Below, in pieces: positions 10,439 through 20,662 of a stretch of DNA of 64,000 nt. Position 1 is the first letter of the stretch. Each line of letters starts with the position of its first letter. This DNA is from Parietichytrium sp. I65-24A. Its lineage: Eukaryota > Sar > Bigyra > Thraustochytrida > Thraustochytriidae. The notes beneath the pieces were generated by a model that searched no databases, was not told the origin of the DNA, and was given only the letters and a program-made list of their open reading frames with translations. The stretch covers positions 434,001-498,000 of the forward strand of contig BLSF01000011.1 in assembly GCA_012862575.1 (NCBI GenBank), in the 5' to 3' direction. Position numbers and translations under genes: made by a program.

Positions 10439-10470
<32 letters not shown>
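10413..10470. repeat. (GA)n tract abutting the PRP8 start codon
   Basis: GA repeat with a few GAAAGA interruptions. It ends at CC followed by the PRP8 ATG, so it is on the coding strand and probably transcribed. Confidence 0.9.
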
Positions 10471-10472
10471 CC

Positions 10473-13400
10473 ATGTCGTCGGCGGAAGAGCGGTCGCAGG
10501 TGTGGAAGCGTCTGCAGGCGCGGCGTTACGGGCAGCAGGAGCAGCAGCGAAGGCAGCAGAATGGAGGGCAAGCGAAGGCGAACCTGCCGGCGGAGCACCT
10601 TCGTAAAATAGTGAAGGACCACGGGGACATGTCGTCGAGCAAGTATAGGAACGACAGGAGGGTTTACCTGGGCGCGCTCAAGTACGTGCCGCACGCGGTG
10701 TTCAAGCTGCTGGAGAATATGCCCATGCCGTGGGAACGCGTGCGGAATGTGCAGGTACTGTACCACATCACCGGGGCGATCACGTTCGTGAACGAGGTGC
10801 CGCGGGTGGTGGAGCCCGTGTACGTGGCGCAGTGGGGCTCCATGTGGATAATGATGCGCAGGGAGAAGCGGGACAGAAAACACTTCAAACGGATGCGGTT
10901 CCCGCCTTTCGACGACGATGAGCCGCCGATGGACTACGCTGAAAATATCCTGGATGTGGAGCCTCTGGACGCCATTGAAATCGAACTTGACGAAGAAGAA
11001 GATGCTCCGATCGTAGATTGGTTTTATGATCACAAGCCTCTCATGGGGACCAAATTCATCAACGGCTCCACCTACAAACGTTGGCGACTTCCTGTGGACA
11101 TCATGGCCAATTTGCACCGACTGGCTTCGCAGCTTCTCATAGACTCGACCGACCCAAATCGGTTCTATTTGTTCGAGAAAAACGCCTTTATCACGGCGAA
11201 GAGTCTGAATGTCGCGATTCCTGGCGGTCCGAAATTCGAACCTCTATTTTTGGACATGGACGATGCAGACGAAGACTGGAACGAGTTCAACGACATCAAC
11301 AAGATCATTGTGCGGCATCAGATCAGGACCGAGTACAAGATCGCGTTTCCGTTTTTGTACAACTCTCGACCGCGAAAGATACAGCTCTCTGCATACCATC
11401 ATCCGTCTCGCGCTCTGATTCAGCAGACAGACCCAACCCTCCCTGCTTTCTACTTTGATCCGGTCATTCACCCTATGCCTTCGTATCGCTCGGCGTCAGG
11501 TGCTCGCCGTCGCGAGGGCAGTGGGAGTGACGAAGACATGGAAGACGTAACGAGCATGGAGGAGGAGGAGGAGGAGGAGGAAAAGGACGCCAATGTGGGC
11601 AAAGAGGTAGGGGACCTGGAATTGCGAGGCGAAAAGGGGTACCGTGTCATCGAAGAAATGCTCGAACAAAAGTACAGCGAGGAGTTTGAGCTTCCTCTAG
11701 GGGCTGAACCGTTTCTTGATGAAAAACCTTTGTACACCGAGCATACCCGGGACGGGCTCGCCCTCTATTGGGCTCCAGAACCCTTTAGCCGGCGATCTGG
11801 TTACACGCGTAGATGTGTGGACATACCGCTTGTCAACAGCTGGTTCCACGAACACTGTCCACCAAACTACCCAGTCAAGGTTAGGGTTAGTTATCAGAAG
11901 CTCCTTAAGGGCTATGTTCTGAACGAATTGCGACACCATCGTGGCGAAAACTCTCTCAGTAAGCGAAGCCTCCTTGGAAGCCTCAAAGCAACAAAATTCT
12001 TCCAGTGCACGGAGATTGACTGGGTCGAGGCAGGCCTCCAAGTCTGTAGGCAAGGCTTCAACATGCTCCAGCTCCTCATCCACCGCAAAAACTTGGACTA
12101 TTTGCACTTGGATTACAATTTCAACCTCAAGCCCACCAAGACACTCACGACCAAGGAGAGAAAGAAATCACGTTTTGGGAATGCTTTTCACCTTCTGCGC
12201 GAAGTGCTCCGCCTCACGAAGCTTATTGTGGACTCCCACGTGCAGTATCGGCTTGGAAATGTGGACATGTTTCAGCTCGCAGATGGACTGCAGTACATCT
12301 TCGCTCACGTTGGGCAGCTCACTGGAATCTACCGTTACAAGTACCGCAGCATGGCCTCGATTCGTCGTTGCAAAGACCTGAAACACTTAATCTACTACCG
12401 CTTCAATTCGGGGCCGGTGGGGAAAGGTCCAGGCTGTGGGTTCTGGGCCCCAGGCTGGAGAGTGTGGATTTTCTTCCTTCGTGGAATCATTCCGCTGCTG
12501 GAAATGTGGCTCGGCAACCTTCTTTCGCGCAACTTTGAGGGACGCCTCGCGAAGGTCTCTGCGCAGCGCGTGACAAAGCAGCGTGTTGAGTCGCACTACG
12601 ATCTTCAGCTTCGGGCGGCTGTAGTTCGTGACATTCTGGACATGATGCCAAAGTCCATTCGAGCGAGCAAAACCCAAACTATCCTTGCGCATCTCAGTGA
12701 GGCTTGGCGTAGGTTCAAGTCCAACACGAGCTGGAAAGTTCCTGGTATGCCGCAGCCCATTGAAAACCTTATCCTGCGCTATGTCAAGGCGAAGGCCGAC
12801 TGGTGGGCGAACATCACGCACTACAATCGAGACCGAATCCGAAAAGGGGTTACTGTGGACAAGACAGTGGCAATGAAGAACCTGGGGCGACTCACGCGCC
12901 TGTGGCTCAAAGCGGAGCAAGAGAGGCAGCACAACTACCTAGCGGAGGGACCATACATGTCTGCTGAGGAGGCAGTAGCAATTTACACGACGACGGTGCA
13001 CTGGCTGGAATCTCGCCGATTTAGTCACATTCCGTTTCCACCGCTCTCGTACAAACATGACACTAAGTTGTTGATCCTCGCTTTGGAGAGGTTCAAAGAG
13101 CGGTATGCGGTAACGACTCGGCTAGTGGCCCGTGAGCGAGAAGAACTCGCTCTGGTGGAACAAGCTTATGACAACCCGCACGAGGCGCTTTCTCGCATCA
13201 AGCGACACTTGTTGACCCAGCGCGTTTTCAAGGAGGTTGATATCTCCTTTCTTGACCTTTACAGCCACCTAGTTCCGGTTTACAAAGTCGAGCCAATGGA
13301 GAAACTTACGGACGCCTACCTTGACCAGTACCTTTGGTACGAAGCGGACAAGCGGCATCTGTTCCCTAGCTGGGTGAAGCCTGCGGATTCCGAGCCTCCG

Positions 13401-16400
13401 CCACTTTTGGTTTACAAGTGGTGCCAGGGCATGAACAATCTGGACGATATTTGGCGGACCGATCAGGGTGAATGTGTGGTCATGATGGAGAGCAAGCTCG
13501 ATAGAGTTTACGAGAAAATTGATTTGACGGTGTTAAACAGGTTGTTGCGCCTCATCGTGGACCACAACATCGCGGATTACATCACCTCGAAGAACAACGT
13601 TGTCCTGAGCTTTAAGGATATGAGTCATGCAAACTCATATGGGTTGATTCGCGGGTTGAGTTTTTCATCTTTCGTGTTTCAGTACTACGCTCTGATCCTT
13701 GACATCCTCATTTTAGGTCTCAATCGAGCCACTGAAATCGCTGGCCCGCCGCAGGCTCCTAACGAGTACCTTTGCTTCAAAAGCGTCCAAGAAGAGACGC
13801 AACACCCGATACGGATGTATACCCGCTACATTGACAAGGTTTATATTCTCTTCAAGTTTGATCAGGAGGAGAGTCGCGACCTCGTGCAGCGATATTTGAC
13901 GGAGTATCCGGACCCTAACAACGAAAACATCGTTGGTTACAACAACAAACGCTGTTGGCCAAGAGACGCTCGCATGAGGCTTCTCAAGCACGATGTGAAC
14001 TTGGGCAGAGCTGTATTCTGGAGCATAAAAAATCGCCTCCCGCGCTCTGTCTGCACCGTAGAGTGGGAAGACTCCTTTGTCTCTGTTTACTCGAGAGATA
14101 ACCCAAACGTGTTGTTTAGCATGTGTGGATTTGAGGTTCGTATTTTGCCAAAGTGCCGTACGCCTGACAACTCTTTTGCTTCTTACAAGGACGGTGTGTG
14201 GGGTCTGCAGAACGAGACGACCAAGGAGCGAACAGCTCAAGCGTTTCTTCGAGTGGACGACGCGTCAATAGCTGCGTTCAATAATCGCATTCGTCAGGTC
14301 CTTATGAGCTCTGGAAGTACAACGTTTGTCAAGGTGGCAAACAAATGGAACACTGCGCTTATCTCTCTCATGGTTTACTTTCGCGAAGCGGTCATCCATA
14401 CTCAGGAGTTGCTGGAGCTTTTGGTCAAGTGTGAGAACAAAATCCAGAACAGGATCAAAATGGGCTTAAACTCCAAGATGCCTTCTCGCTTTCCGCCTGT
14501 CGTGTTTTACTGCCCTAAGGAGCTTGGTGGTCTAGGCATGCTTTCCATGGGCCATGTGCTGATACCGGCCAGCGATTTACGTTACTCGAAACAAACTGAT
14601 GCCGGTCCGTCTCACTTCCGAGCAGGCTTGTCGCACGAAGCAGATCAGCTCATTCCAAACTTGTATCGATACATTTTGCCATGGGAGAGCGAGTTTGTAG
14701 ATTCCCAGCGCGTGTGGGCCGAGTACGCACTCAAGCGGCAGGAGGCCACTGCACAAAACCGGCGACTGACTCTGGAAGATCTAGAAGATTCTTGGGACCG
14801 CGGCATTCCACGCATTAACACTCTGTTTAGCAAAGATAGGCATACTCTCGCGTACGACAAAGGTTGGCGCATTCGTACAGACTTTGAGCAGTTCCAAATC
14901 GCGAGGCAGAACCCCTTCTGGTGGACGAGCACGCGACACGATGGAAAGCTTTGGAATCTGAGCAATTTTCGAACTGATGTCATTCAGGCTCTTGGAGGTG
15001 TTGAAGGTATACTGGAGCACACGTTGTTTCGTGGCACTGCATTTCCGTCTTGGGAGGGACTCTTTTGGGACAAAGCGTGTTTCGCACTAGACACTCAACT
15101 TTTACTTGCAGATGGATCCTCCACCTTTGCCAGAGACATTCGCGTGGGCGACGAGCTACTCGGGGATGACGGCACCCCGCGGTTGGTGAAGCGGGTGAAC
15201 ATTGGAGTGGACACTCTTTTTAGCCTCAAAGTGGCCGGATTCCGTGAACCTTTGGTGGTCACAGACAACCACGTTATCTGCCTTCGTCATAGGGTGACTC
15301 TGAGGTATCAAGAAATGACCGTGGAAGACTTTTTATTGTTGCCCGATGTCGTGAAAGCTGATCTAGAAATGTTTCGCCCAAGCACCACCAGCAAAGACTT
15401 TGCTGCACTTTGCCAAAAGCTCACCACGGAATCTCTTCTTTGGTGCTTTCGCCCATTTCTCGTTTCGTCTGATGTGTCACGAGGGGCTTTGGTGTTTCAC
15501 TTCCCCGATGTGGAATCTTTTGAATCTTTCTTGACTCCGATGGAGCGATGCCAGGGCGTGTTTGCAATGAGAGTAACACGTCCAGACGAAAACCCTGCCG
15601 TCGACGCATTCACAGTCACGTTTGAGAACATAGCCTCGAGAATTATTGAGGATTTAGAGGATACTGACACCGGCCCGTTCCTCCTGGAATCTATTACGAA
15701 GGTTGAAACTCCCCAGCCCTTTATCGGGTTTCTTGTGGATGGAAATCAGCGCTTCCTGCGGAGGGACTGCATGGTGGTTCACAACAGTGGGTTTGAGTCC
15801 TCGATGGTGCACAAGAAACTGACCAATGCTCAGCGAGCAGGGTTGAATCAAATTCCCAACCGTCGTTTCACGTTGTGGTGGAGTCCAACGATCAACAGAA
15901 GCAATGTGTACGTGGGTTTCCAGGTGCAGCTCGACTTGACAGGAATCTTTATGCACGGTAAGATCCCGACCCTGAAGATTTCTCTCATTCAGATCTTCCG
16001 CGCGCATTTGTGGCAGAAGATCCACGAGTCTTTGGTAATGGACATTTGCCAAGTCTTAGATCAGCAATTGGACCTGCTTGAAATCGAGAATGTTCAAAAG
16101 GAGACCATTCATCCGCGCAAAAGTTACAAAATGAACGTTTCATGTGCGGACATTCTGCTGCTGGGAACCAACAAGTGGCAAATTAGCAAACCATCGCTCC
16201 TGCACGATAGTCGCGATTCTTATGATACCGAAATGACTTCGAACAAGTTTTGGATCGACGTACAGCTTCGCTGGGGTGACTACGACTCGCACGATATCGA
16301 GCGGTACTGCAGGGCAAAGTATCTGGACTATACCACTGACGGCATGACATTGTATCCATCTCCAACGGGGTTGCTTGTTGGTGTAGACCTTGCCTACAAT

Positions 16401-18278
16401 CTGCACAGTGGCTATGGAAACTACTTCCCTGGAATGAAGCCCTTGATGCAACAGGCTATGGCCAAAATTATGAAGGCCAACCCAGCTCTCTACGTGTTGC
16501 GCGAGCGTATCCGCAAGGGTTTGCAGCTGTTCTCTTCCGAGCCAACAGAGCCAAATTTGTCGAATCAGAATTTTGGGGAACTGTTTTCGAATCAAACCAT
16601 CTGGTTTTTGGACGACAGCTCCGTGTACAGAGTCGTCGTGCACAGCACTCTCGAGGGCAACACAACCACGAAGCCAGTGAATGGTGCCGTGATCATTTTT
16701 AACCCTCGAACCGGTCAGCTCCATTTGAAGATCATTCACACCAGTGTGTGGTCCGGTCAGAAGCGCCTCTCTCAGCTTGCTCGATGGAAAACTGCAGAAG
16801 AGGCCACTAGTTTAGTGCGCGTGATGCCTGTGGAAGAGCAGCCAAAACAAATTATCGTCACCAGGCGCGGAATGCTTGACCCTCTCGAGACGAATATGTT
16901 GGATTTTCCGTCTATTGTGCTTCGGAGCAGCGAGCTAATGTTACCATTCTCGGAGCTGCTGCGCTTGGAGAAGATTGGAGACATGGTTTTGCGCGCCACT
17001 GAGCCGCAAATGGTTCTTTTCAACTTGTATGATGACTGGCTCACGACCTTGTCGAGCTACACGGCGTTCTCTAGGTTGATTTTGATTCTCCGCTCGATGC
17101 ATGTGAATTTGGATAAAACTAAAGTGATCCTTCGGCCGGATAAGTCTGTCACCACAAAATCTCATCATCTGTGGCCTTCGCTCACGGACAGGCAGTGGAT
17201 TGACGTGGAGGTACAATTGAAAGACCTCATTCTCAACGACTATGCACATCGCAATAATTGCAGCGTGGAATCTTTGACACAATCAGAGGTTCGCGATATC
17301 ATTCTGGGAGCGGAGATCACACCTCCTTCAGAGCAACGTCAGCAGATGGCTGAGCTGGAGAAGGCTGCGCGTGATCAAGCCAAGATGCAGGCCACCGCTA
17401 CTCGCACGGTGAACAAGTTTGGCGATGAAATTGTCACTCAAACGACTTCGGCGTATGAGAATCAGACATTCAAGAGCAAGTCCGATTGGCGTGAGCGCGC
17501 GATTGCGGCATCCAATTTGCATCTTCGTTCCAAACACTTGTATGTCAACGACGCAGAACTTTCCGAGGATTCATTCACATACGTGCTCCCGAAGAACGTG
17601 TTGAACAAGTTTATCAAAATATGCGACCGTCGCACTATTTGTGCAGCGTACATGTACGGGGTTTCTCCTGAGGGGGTTTCGACGGTCAAAGAAATCCGGG
17701 CCCTGGTGATGGTCCCGCAATTGGGGATGCATACGGATGGGTACCAGTTTCCAGATAGGCTACCCAGCCCAGAAGCAGAGCCTGAGCTGGAGGATTTAGA
17801 GTTTCTCGGGGTCCTGCACTCGATTCCAAATGAACAGAGCCACTTGCCTCCCTTTGATGCGCGGTTTGCCGCAAATCTTGGTGAGGATTGGGACATGAAG
17901 CGCTGCATTTTCCTCACGGTGGCATTCAGTCCGGGCTCGGCATCCATGACAGCTTTCCAAATGACTCCGGAAGGTCTTGAGTGGGCCACCGAGAACATGA
18001 ATCAGTCGTTGGAGCTGGCCAAGGGCTACACTACGTCTTGCTTCAACCAGGCTCAATTGCTGCTTTCTGATCGATTCATGGGTTTTACTTTGGTCCCGCC
18101 TGGGGGAGTCTGGAATTACAACATGATGGCCCCTCGCTTCTCGCGCACCATGTCTTATTCTGTGTCGTACGGCCACCCGCTGGAGTTTTTTCACCCGCAA
18201 CACCGCCCGCTCGATTTTATTCGGGCGTTTTCGGACCAACCTGCAAGTCTGGCCGATCTAGAAAACCCTTTCATCTAG
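10473..18278 (+). CDS. PRP8: Pre-mRNA splicing factor PRP8, interrupted by an intein
   Basis: PRP8 is the central U5 snRNP protein that cradles the spliceosome active site. The precursor is 2601 residues; without the 236-residue intein (1536-1771) it is 2365, the usual size. Recognisable parts in order: the PRO8NT region (about 35-200, with [20 protein letters not shown]), a species-variable acidic loop (about 350-380), the PROCN region (to about 800, [14 protein letters not shown]), the reverse-transcriptase-like core (about 800-1350, [20 protein letters not shown]), the linker with NAQRSG-like [19 protein letters not shown] just after the intein, the RNase H-like domain (from about 2036, [20 protein letters not shown]) and the C-terminal MPN/Jab1 domain (about 2368-2590) that regulates the Brr2 helicase. 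No intron is needed. The ATG at 10473 follows a GA tract. One-frame PRP8 in a species that still needs splicing is notable but not unique. Confidence 0.97.
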   Translation: MSSAEERSQVWKRLQARRYGQQEQQRRQQNGGQAKANLPAEHLRKIVKDHGDMSSSKYRNDRRVYLGALKYVPHAVFKLLENMPMPWERVRNVQVLYHITGAITFVNEVPRVVEPVYVAQWGSMWIMMRREKRDRKHFKRMRFPPFDDDEPPMDYAENILDVEPLDAIEIELDEEEDAPIVDWFYDHKPLMGTKFINGSTYKRWRLPVDIMANLHRLASQLLIDSTDPNRFYLFEKNAFITAKSLNVAIPGGPKFEPLFLDMDDADEDWNEFNDINKIIVRHQIRTEYKIAFPFLYNSRPRKIQLSAYHHPSRALIQQTDPTLPAFYFDPVIHPMPSYRSASGARRREGSGSDEDMEDVTSMEEEEEEEEKDANVGKEVGDLELRGEKGYRVIEEMLEQKYSEEFELPLGAEPFLDEKPLYTEHTRDGLALYWAPEPFSRRSGYTRRCVDIPLVNSWFHEHCPPNYPVKVRVSYQKLLKGYVLNELRHHRGENSLSKRSLLGSLKATKFFQCTEIDWVEAGLQVCRQGFNMLQLLIHRKNLDYLHLDYNFNLKPTKTLTTKERKKSRFGNAFHLLREVLRLTKLIVDSHVQYRLGNVDMFQLADGLQYIFAHVGQLTGIYRYKYRSMASIRRCKDLKHLIYYRFNSGPVGKGPGCGFWAPGWRVWIFFLRGIIPLLEMWLGNLLSRNFEGRLAKVSAQRVTKQRVESHYDLQLRAAVVRDILDMMPKSIRASKTQTILAHLSEAWRRFKSNTSWKVPGMPQPIENLILRYVKAKADWWANITHYNRDRIRKGVTVDKTVAMKNLGRLTRLWLKAEQERQHNYLAEGPYMSAEEAVAIYTTTVHWLESRRFSHIPFPPLSYKHDTKLLILALERFKERYAVTTRLVAREREELALVEQAYDNPHEALSRIKRHLLTQRVFKEVDISFLDLYSHLVPVYKVEPMEKLTDAYLDQYLWYEADKRHLFPSWVKPADSEPPPLLVYKWCQGMNNLDDIWRTDQGECVVMMESKLDRVYEKIDLTVLNRLLRLIVDHNIADYITSKNNVVLSFKDMSHANSYGLIRGLSFSSFVFQYYALILDILILGLNRATEIAGPPQAPNEYLCFKSVQEETQHPIRMYTRYIDKVYILFKFDQEESRDLVQRYLTEYPDPNNENIVGYNNKRCWPRDARMRLLKHDVNLGRAVFWSIKNRLPRSVCTVEWEDSFVSVYSRDNPNVLFSMCGFEVRILPKCRTPDNSFASYKDGVWGLQNETTKERTAQAFLRVDDASIAAFNNRIRQVLMSSGSTTFVKVANKWNTALISLMVYFREAVIHTQELLELLVKCENKIQNRIKMGLNSKMPSRFPPVVFYCPKELGGLGMLSMGHVLIPASDLRYSKQTDAGPSHFRAGLSHEADQLIPNLYRYILPWESEFVDSQRVWAEYALKRQEATAQNRRLTLEDLEDSWDRGIPRINTLFSKDRHTLAYDKGWRIRTDFEQFQIARQNPFWWTSTRHDGKLWNLSNFRTDVIQALGGVEGILEHTLFRGTAFPSWEGLFWDKACFALDTQLLLADGSSTFARDIRVGDELLGDDGTPRLVKRVNIGVDTLFSLKVAGFREPLVVTDNHVICLRHRVTLRYQEMTVEDFLLLPDVVKADLEMFRPSTTSKDFAALCQKLTTESLLWCFRPFLVSSDVSRGALVFHFPDVESFESFLTPMERCQGVFAMRVTRPDENPAVDAFTVTFENIASRIIEDLEDTDTGPFLLESITKVETPQPFIGFLVDGNQRFLRRDCMVVHNSGFESSMVHKKLTNAQRAGLNQIPNRRFTLWWSPTINRSNVYVGFQVQLDLTGIFMHGKIPTLKISLIQIFRAHLWQKIHESLVMDICQVLDQQLDLLEIENVQKETIHPRKSYKMNVSCADILLLGTNKWQISKPSLLHDSRDSYDTEMTSNKFWIDVQLRWGDYDSHDIERYCRAKYLDYTTDGMTLYPSPTGLLVGVDLAYNLHSGYGNYFPGMKPLMQQAMAKIMKANPALYVLRERIRKGLQLFSSEPTEPNLSNQNFGELFSNQTIWFLDDSSVYRVVVHSTLEGNTTTKPVNGAVIIFNPRTGQLHLKIIHTSVWSGQKRLSQLARWKTAEEATSLVRVMPVEEQPKQIIVTRRGMLDPLETNMLDFPSIVLRSSELMLPFSELLRLEKIGDMVLRATEPQMVLFNLYDDWLTTLSSYTAFSRLILILRSMHVNLDKTKVILRPDKSVTTKSHHLWPSLTDRQWIDVEVQLKDLILNDYAHRNNCSVESLTQSEVRDIILGAEITPPSEQRQQMAELEKAARDQAKMQATATRTVNKFGDEIVTQTTSAYENQTFKSKSDWRERAIAASNLHLRSKHLYVNDAELSEDSFTYVLPKNVLNKFIKICDRRTICAAYMYGVSPEGVSTVKEIRALVMVPQLGMHTDGYQFPDRLPSPEAEPELEDLEFLGVLHSIPNEQSHLPPFDARFAANLGEDWDMKRCIFLTVAFSPGSASMTAFQMTPEGLEWATENMNQSLELAKGYTTSCFNQAQLLLSDRFMGFTLVPPGGVWNYNMMAPRFSRTMSYSVSYGHPLEFFHPQHRPLDFIRAFSDQPASLADLENPFI
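15078..15785 (+). mobile_element. PRP8 mini-intein (no homing endonuclease)
   Basis: A 236-residue insertion splits the highly conserved PRP8 sequence between LFWDKA and SGFESSM. It starts with Cys1 (codon 15078-15080) in [14 protein letters not shown], a block A (N1) motif followed by [10 protein letters not shown]. It has a block B-like VTDNHVICL with the Thr-x-x-His pair, and ends with a block F/G pattern, [16 protein letters not shown] then MVVHN, giving the terminal His-Asn. The next residue is Ser, the C-extein nucleophile. All residues needed for protein splicing are therefore present. No LAGLIDADG or other endonuclease block is visible between B and F, so it is a mini-intein. The position matches the site used by the well-known fungal PRP8 inteins (Cryptococcus and others). 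Confidence 0.95.
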
Positions 18279-19068
18279 CTAGCTCCTTTGATTTACAGTT
18301 ACACAGAGATCCCCAAAACGTTTTCACCACCCTTTGCATTCTCTTCCTTGGCGCCGTGTTGTTGTCGCATAACTTGAGGTGCATTGGAGCGCTTGCACAA
18401 CTTGCCCATCAACACACCCTCACACCCTCTCTTTCGTCGCCCATCTCCAGCTGCATTAGTAAAGAGCTTGACTACCTTTCGCAGAGGCAGGCACAAATAA
18501 AGTAAGTACACATAAGTACACGGCGAAACTTGAAAGCAAATCCGCAACACATTCATGCAGATACAGACGGGATGTCTTGTCTGACGTACCCGTACTACCC
18601 GTTTGATTTGAGGTCTCTCTATGTCTCTCTGCGCACTTTGACTTCTTACCGGTACACTACTCTGTACTGTGCGTCAAGTCACGAGCGCCATCTCTGAGGC
18701 AGAAGTGATCTCACAGTTCTCACAGTATCTCACAGTATCACACAAAGAATAAAAAAATGTTGAACTGCAAGTGGGAATATCACAGTCATTGTTTCATGAT
18801 CTTTCTTATGTCAATGAACATTTGATTTCACTCACTGTCAAGACACGGACAATGTCCATGGACACTCCATTCAAGCAAGAGAAATCTCATGAACAGTCGA
18901 AGGAGAACTTTCTCAGTGTCGGTCAAGCTCGGAAGAGCCTCGCGAGCAGACAGACAAGACAAACAAGACAGACAAGACAGACCCAGAAAGCGAAGGCCGA
19001 CCAAGCGTGGAGCGTGGAGCGCTGAGCGTTGTGAGCTCCGAGTATAGAATATAAGAAGCTTCTTGAAG
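18279..19068. other. Intergenic region between PRP8 and the GNAT-PhzF gene
   Basis: No gene is supported. The plus-strand frame at 18771-19025 is low in complexity. The region has TCACAGTATC-type short repeats near 18712-18745, a TACCGGTACA word near 18648 and a tandem ACAGACAAG array at 18947-18984. Confidence 0.5.
18947..18984. repeat. ACAGACAAG-type tandem repeat
   Basis: Four to five imperfect copies of a 9-10 base AGACA-rich unit, about 90 bases 5' of the GNAT-PhzF start. Confidence 0.85.
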
Positions 19069-20520
19069 ATGCGGCTGGAGCTGCGAAGCGCAGAGAGGCT
19101 TGGGGAGGAGGAGAAGGCCGCTATAAAAGAGCTGGAAGCGGCCAGCTACCCGGCGGACGAAGCTGCGTCGGCAGAGGCCGTGCAGAGAAGGCTGAGCGAG
19201 GCCGCAGGATTCTTCTACGCGGCGTTCGATGGGGCTGAGTTGGTCGGGTTCGTGAATGGTACGTGCGGCGCGGAGGGCGAAGGGCTCTCAGAGGAGAGCA
19301 TGCAAAAGCACGTGCCCGGGGGAGAGACGCTCTTCATCCACTCGGTGGTGGTGGCGCCTTCGCTCAGAAGGAAGGGGGTCGCGAGGGCGATGCTTCGGAG
19401 GTATCTGGAATGCATTGCATGCAGCCAAACGCAGATTAAGCGCGTTCTATTGCTATCAAAGGATGCACTGGTCCAGCTTTACGAATCTTGTGGCTTCGTG
19501 AGCCACGGGCCTTCCAGTGTCGTGCACGGCAGCGAAGTCTGGAACGAAATGTCGCTCGAGCTTCGCTCGTGTAAGGTTGCGTGTGTCAACGCGTTTGCTG
19601 TGCCTGGCAAGTCTTTCAGCGGCAATCCAGCCGCGGTTTGCCTGCTTCCGTTTCGTACCCGAAGCTTGACTAGCGGCGCCGACGGCGACTGCCAATTCGA
19701 AGGCTATGCCAAGGAAGGCTTCAGTGAGGCTTGGATGTGCAAGCTCGCTGCCCAGATGAACCTGAGTGAAACTGCTTTTCTGCGCGATCTTGGCGCGGAA
19801 GACGAGACGACACACAGATTTGAAATTCGCTGGCTGACCCCAGAGAGCGAGGTTGATTTATGCGGGCACGCTACGATGGGCAGCGCTTGCGCGTTGTGGG
19901 ACAAATCATGTGATCTTGTCTCGCCTCCCGGCAAATTCGATAAAGTCACCAAATTCGTCTTTGAGAGCCGAAGCGGAGAGCTCTTCGCAAACAGAACAGA
20001 AGACGGTGGCGTTTATTTGGACTTTCCTTCTCAAGAGATGTTTGAGCTGAAAGACGAAGCTACTATTGAGAAACTCGTATCATCGTTGGGAATCAACCGC
20101 AGTGATGTTGAATACTTTGGAAAGAATAACATGGACATCATGGTTCGAGTCAACTCAAAAGAGGTGGTCTATGGATGCAAGCCTGATTCCAGGTCGTTGG
20201 CAGAGATCGACACCAGGGCCGTTTCCGTGACATGTGTTGGGAAAGAAGGCGATGACTTCGATTGCTGCAGCCGACTCTTTGGGCCGAGAGTTGGAATCGA
20301 AGAAGACCCCTTCACAGGAAGCTCGCATTGTTACATTGTGCCGTATTGGGCTGGAGTACTTGGGCGCAAAGAACTAAAGGCTTATCAGGCTAGCAAAAGA
20401 GGCGGCTACACTGTTGCCACTTTTAAGTCTGATCAAGGTCGAGTTCTTTTGAAGGGTGTCTCTGAGACCTCTTGGAATGGAAAAGTGCATTCAACATGTT
20501 TTATGGATGTGCGTTCATAG
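19069..20520 (+). CDS. Fusion of a GNAT (AANAT-like) acetyltransferase and a PhzF-family enzyme
   Basis: The 483-residue product starts at the ATG at 19069; the frame opens two codons earlier with TTG. Residues about 1-165 are a GNAT N-acetyltransferase of the non-vertebrate arylalkylamine type. The acetyl-CoA pyrophosphate loop is RRKGVA, preceded by the strand LFIHSVVVAPSL, and the C-terminal part has YESCGFVSHGPSSVVHG. Residues about 169-483 are a PhzF/diaminopimelate epimerase-fold protein: VNAFAV, SGNPAAV, MNLSETAF with the family's catalytic Glu (Glu234 here), DLCGHATMGSA and EEDPFTGSSHCYIVPYW. GNAT enzymes acetylate amines; PhzF relatives catalyse isomerisations or epimerisations, and most have unknown substrates. 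A joint amine or amino-acid pathway is inference. The stop lies 142 bases from that of the converging neighbour. Both domains look intact. Confidence 0.9.
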   Translation: MRLELRSAERLGEEEKAAIKELEAASYPADEAASAEAVQRRLSEAAGFFYAAFDGAELVGFVNGTCGAEGEGLSEESMQKHVPGGETLFIHSVVVAPSLRRKGVARAMLRRYLECIACSQTQIKRVLLLSKDALVQLYESCGFVSHGPSSVVHGSEVWNEMSLELRSCKVACVNAFAVPGKSFSGNPAAVCLLPFRTRSLTSGADGDCQFEGYAKEGFSEAWMCKLAAQMNLSETAFLRDLGAEDETTHRFEIRWLTPESEVDLCGHATMGSACALWDKSCDLVSPPGKFDKVTKFVFESRSGELFANRTEDGGVYLDFPSQEMFELKDEATIEKLVSSLGINRSDVEYFGKNNMDIMVRVNSKEVVYGCKPDSRSLAEIDTRAVSVTCVGKEGDDFDCCSRLFGPRVGIEEDPFTGSSHCYIVPYWAGVLGRKELKAYQASKRGGYTVATFKSDQGRVLLKGVSETSWNGKVHSTCFMDVRS

Positions 20521-20662
20521 GACAGTGGTTGTGGCCAAACTTGTAGGCTTACTAATCGAGAGAGAAAACTCAAGAATGACAATCATCTTACAAATCCTTC
20601 AACTTCTAATTTCTATCTCCTCTCTCTACTAGCTCTCTAGCAAGAGCATCCATCATAAAATG

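Larger units (their letters stand above)
9884..10472. promoter_or_regulatory. Shared 5' region of BUB3 and PRP8
   Basis: A 589-base divergent region. The BUB3-proximal half is GC-rich. The PRP8 half carries an AG tract (10245-10276), a TCAC tract (10282-10312), and a second GA tract (10413-10470) that ends two bases before the PRP8 ATG and so must lie in its 5' UTR if transcription starts upstream. No TATA-like box was recognised. Confidence 0.5.

Noticed and set aside
10404-11117. 237-codon frame antisense to the start of PRP8
   Set aside because: Its C-terminus is the translated CT repeat, and the rest mirrors PRP8.
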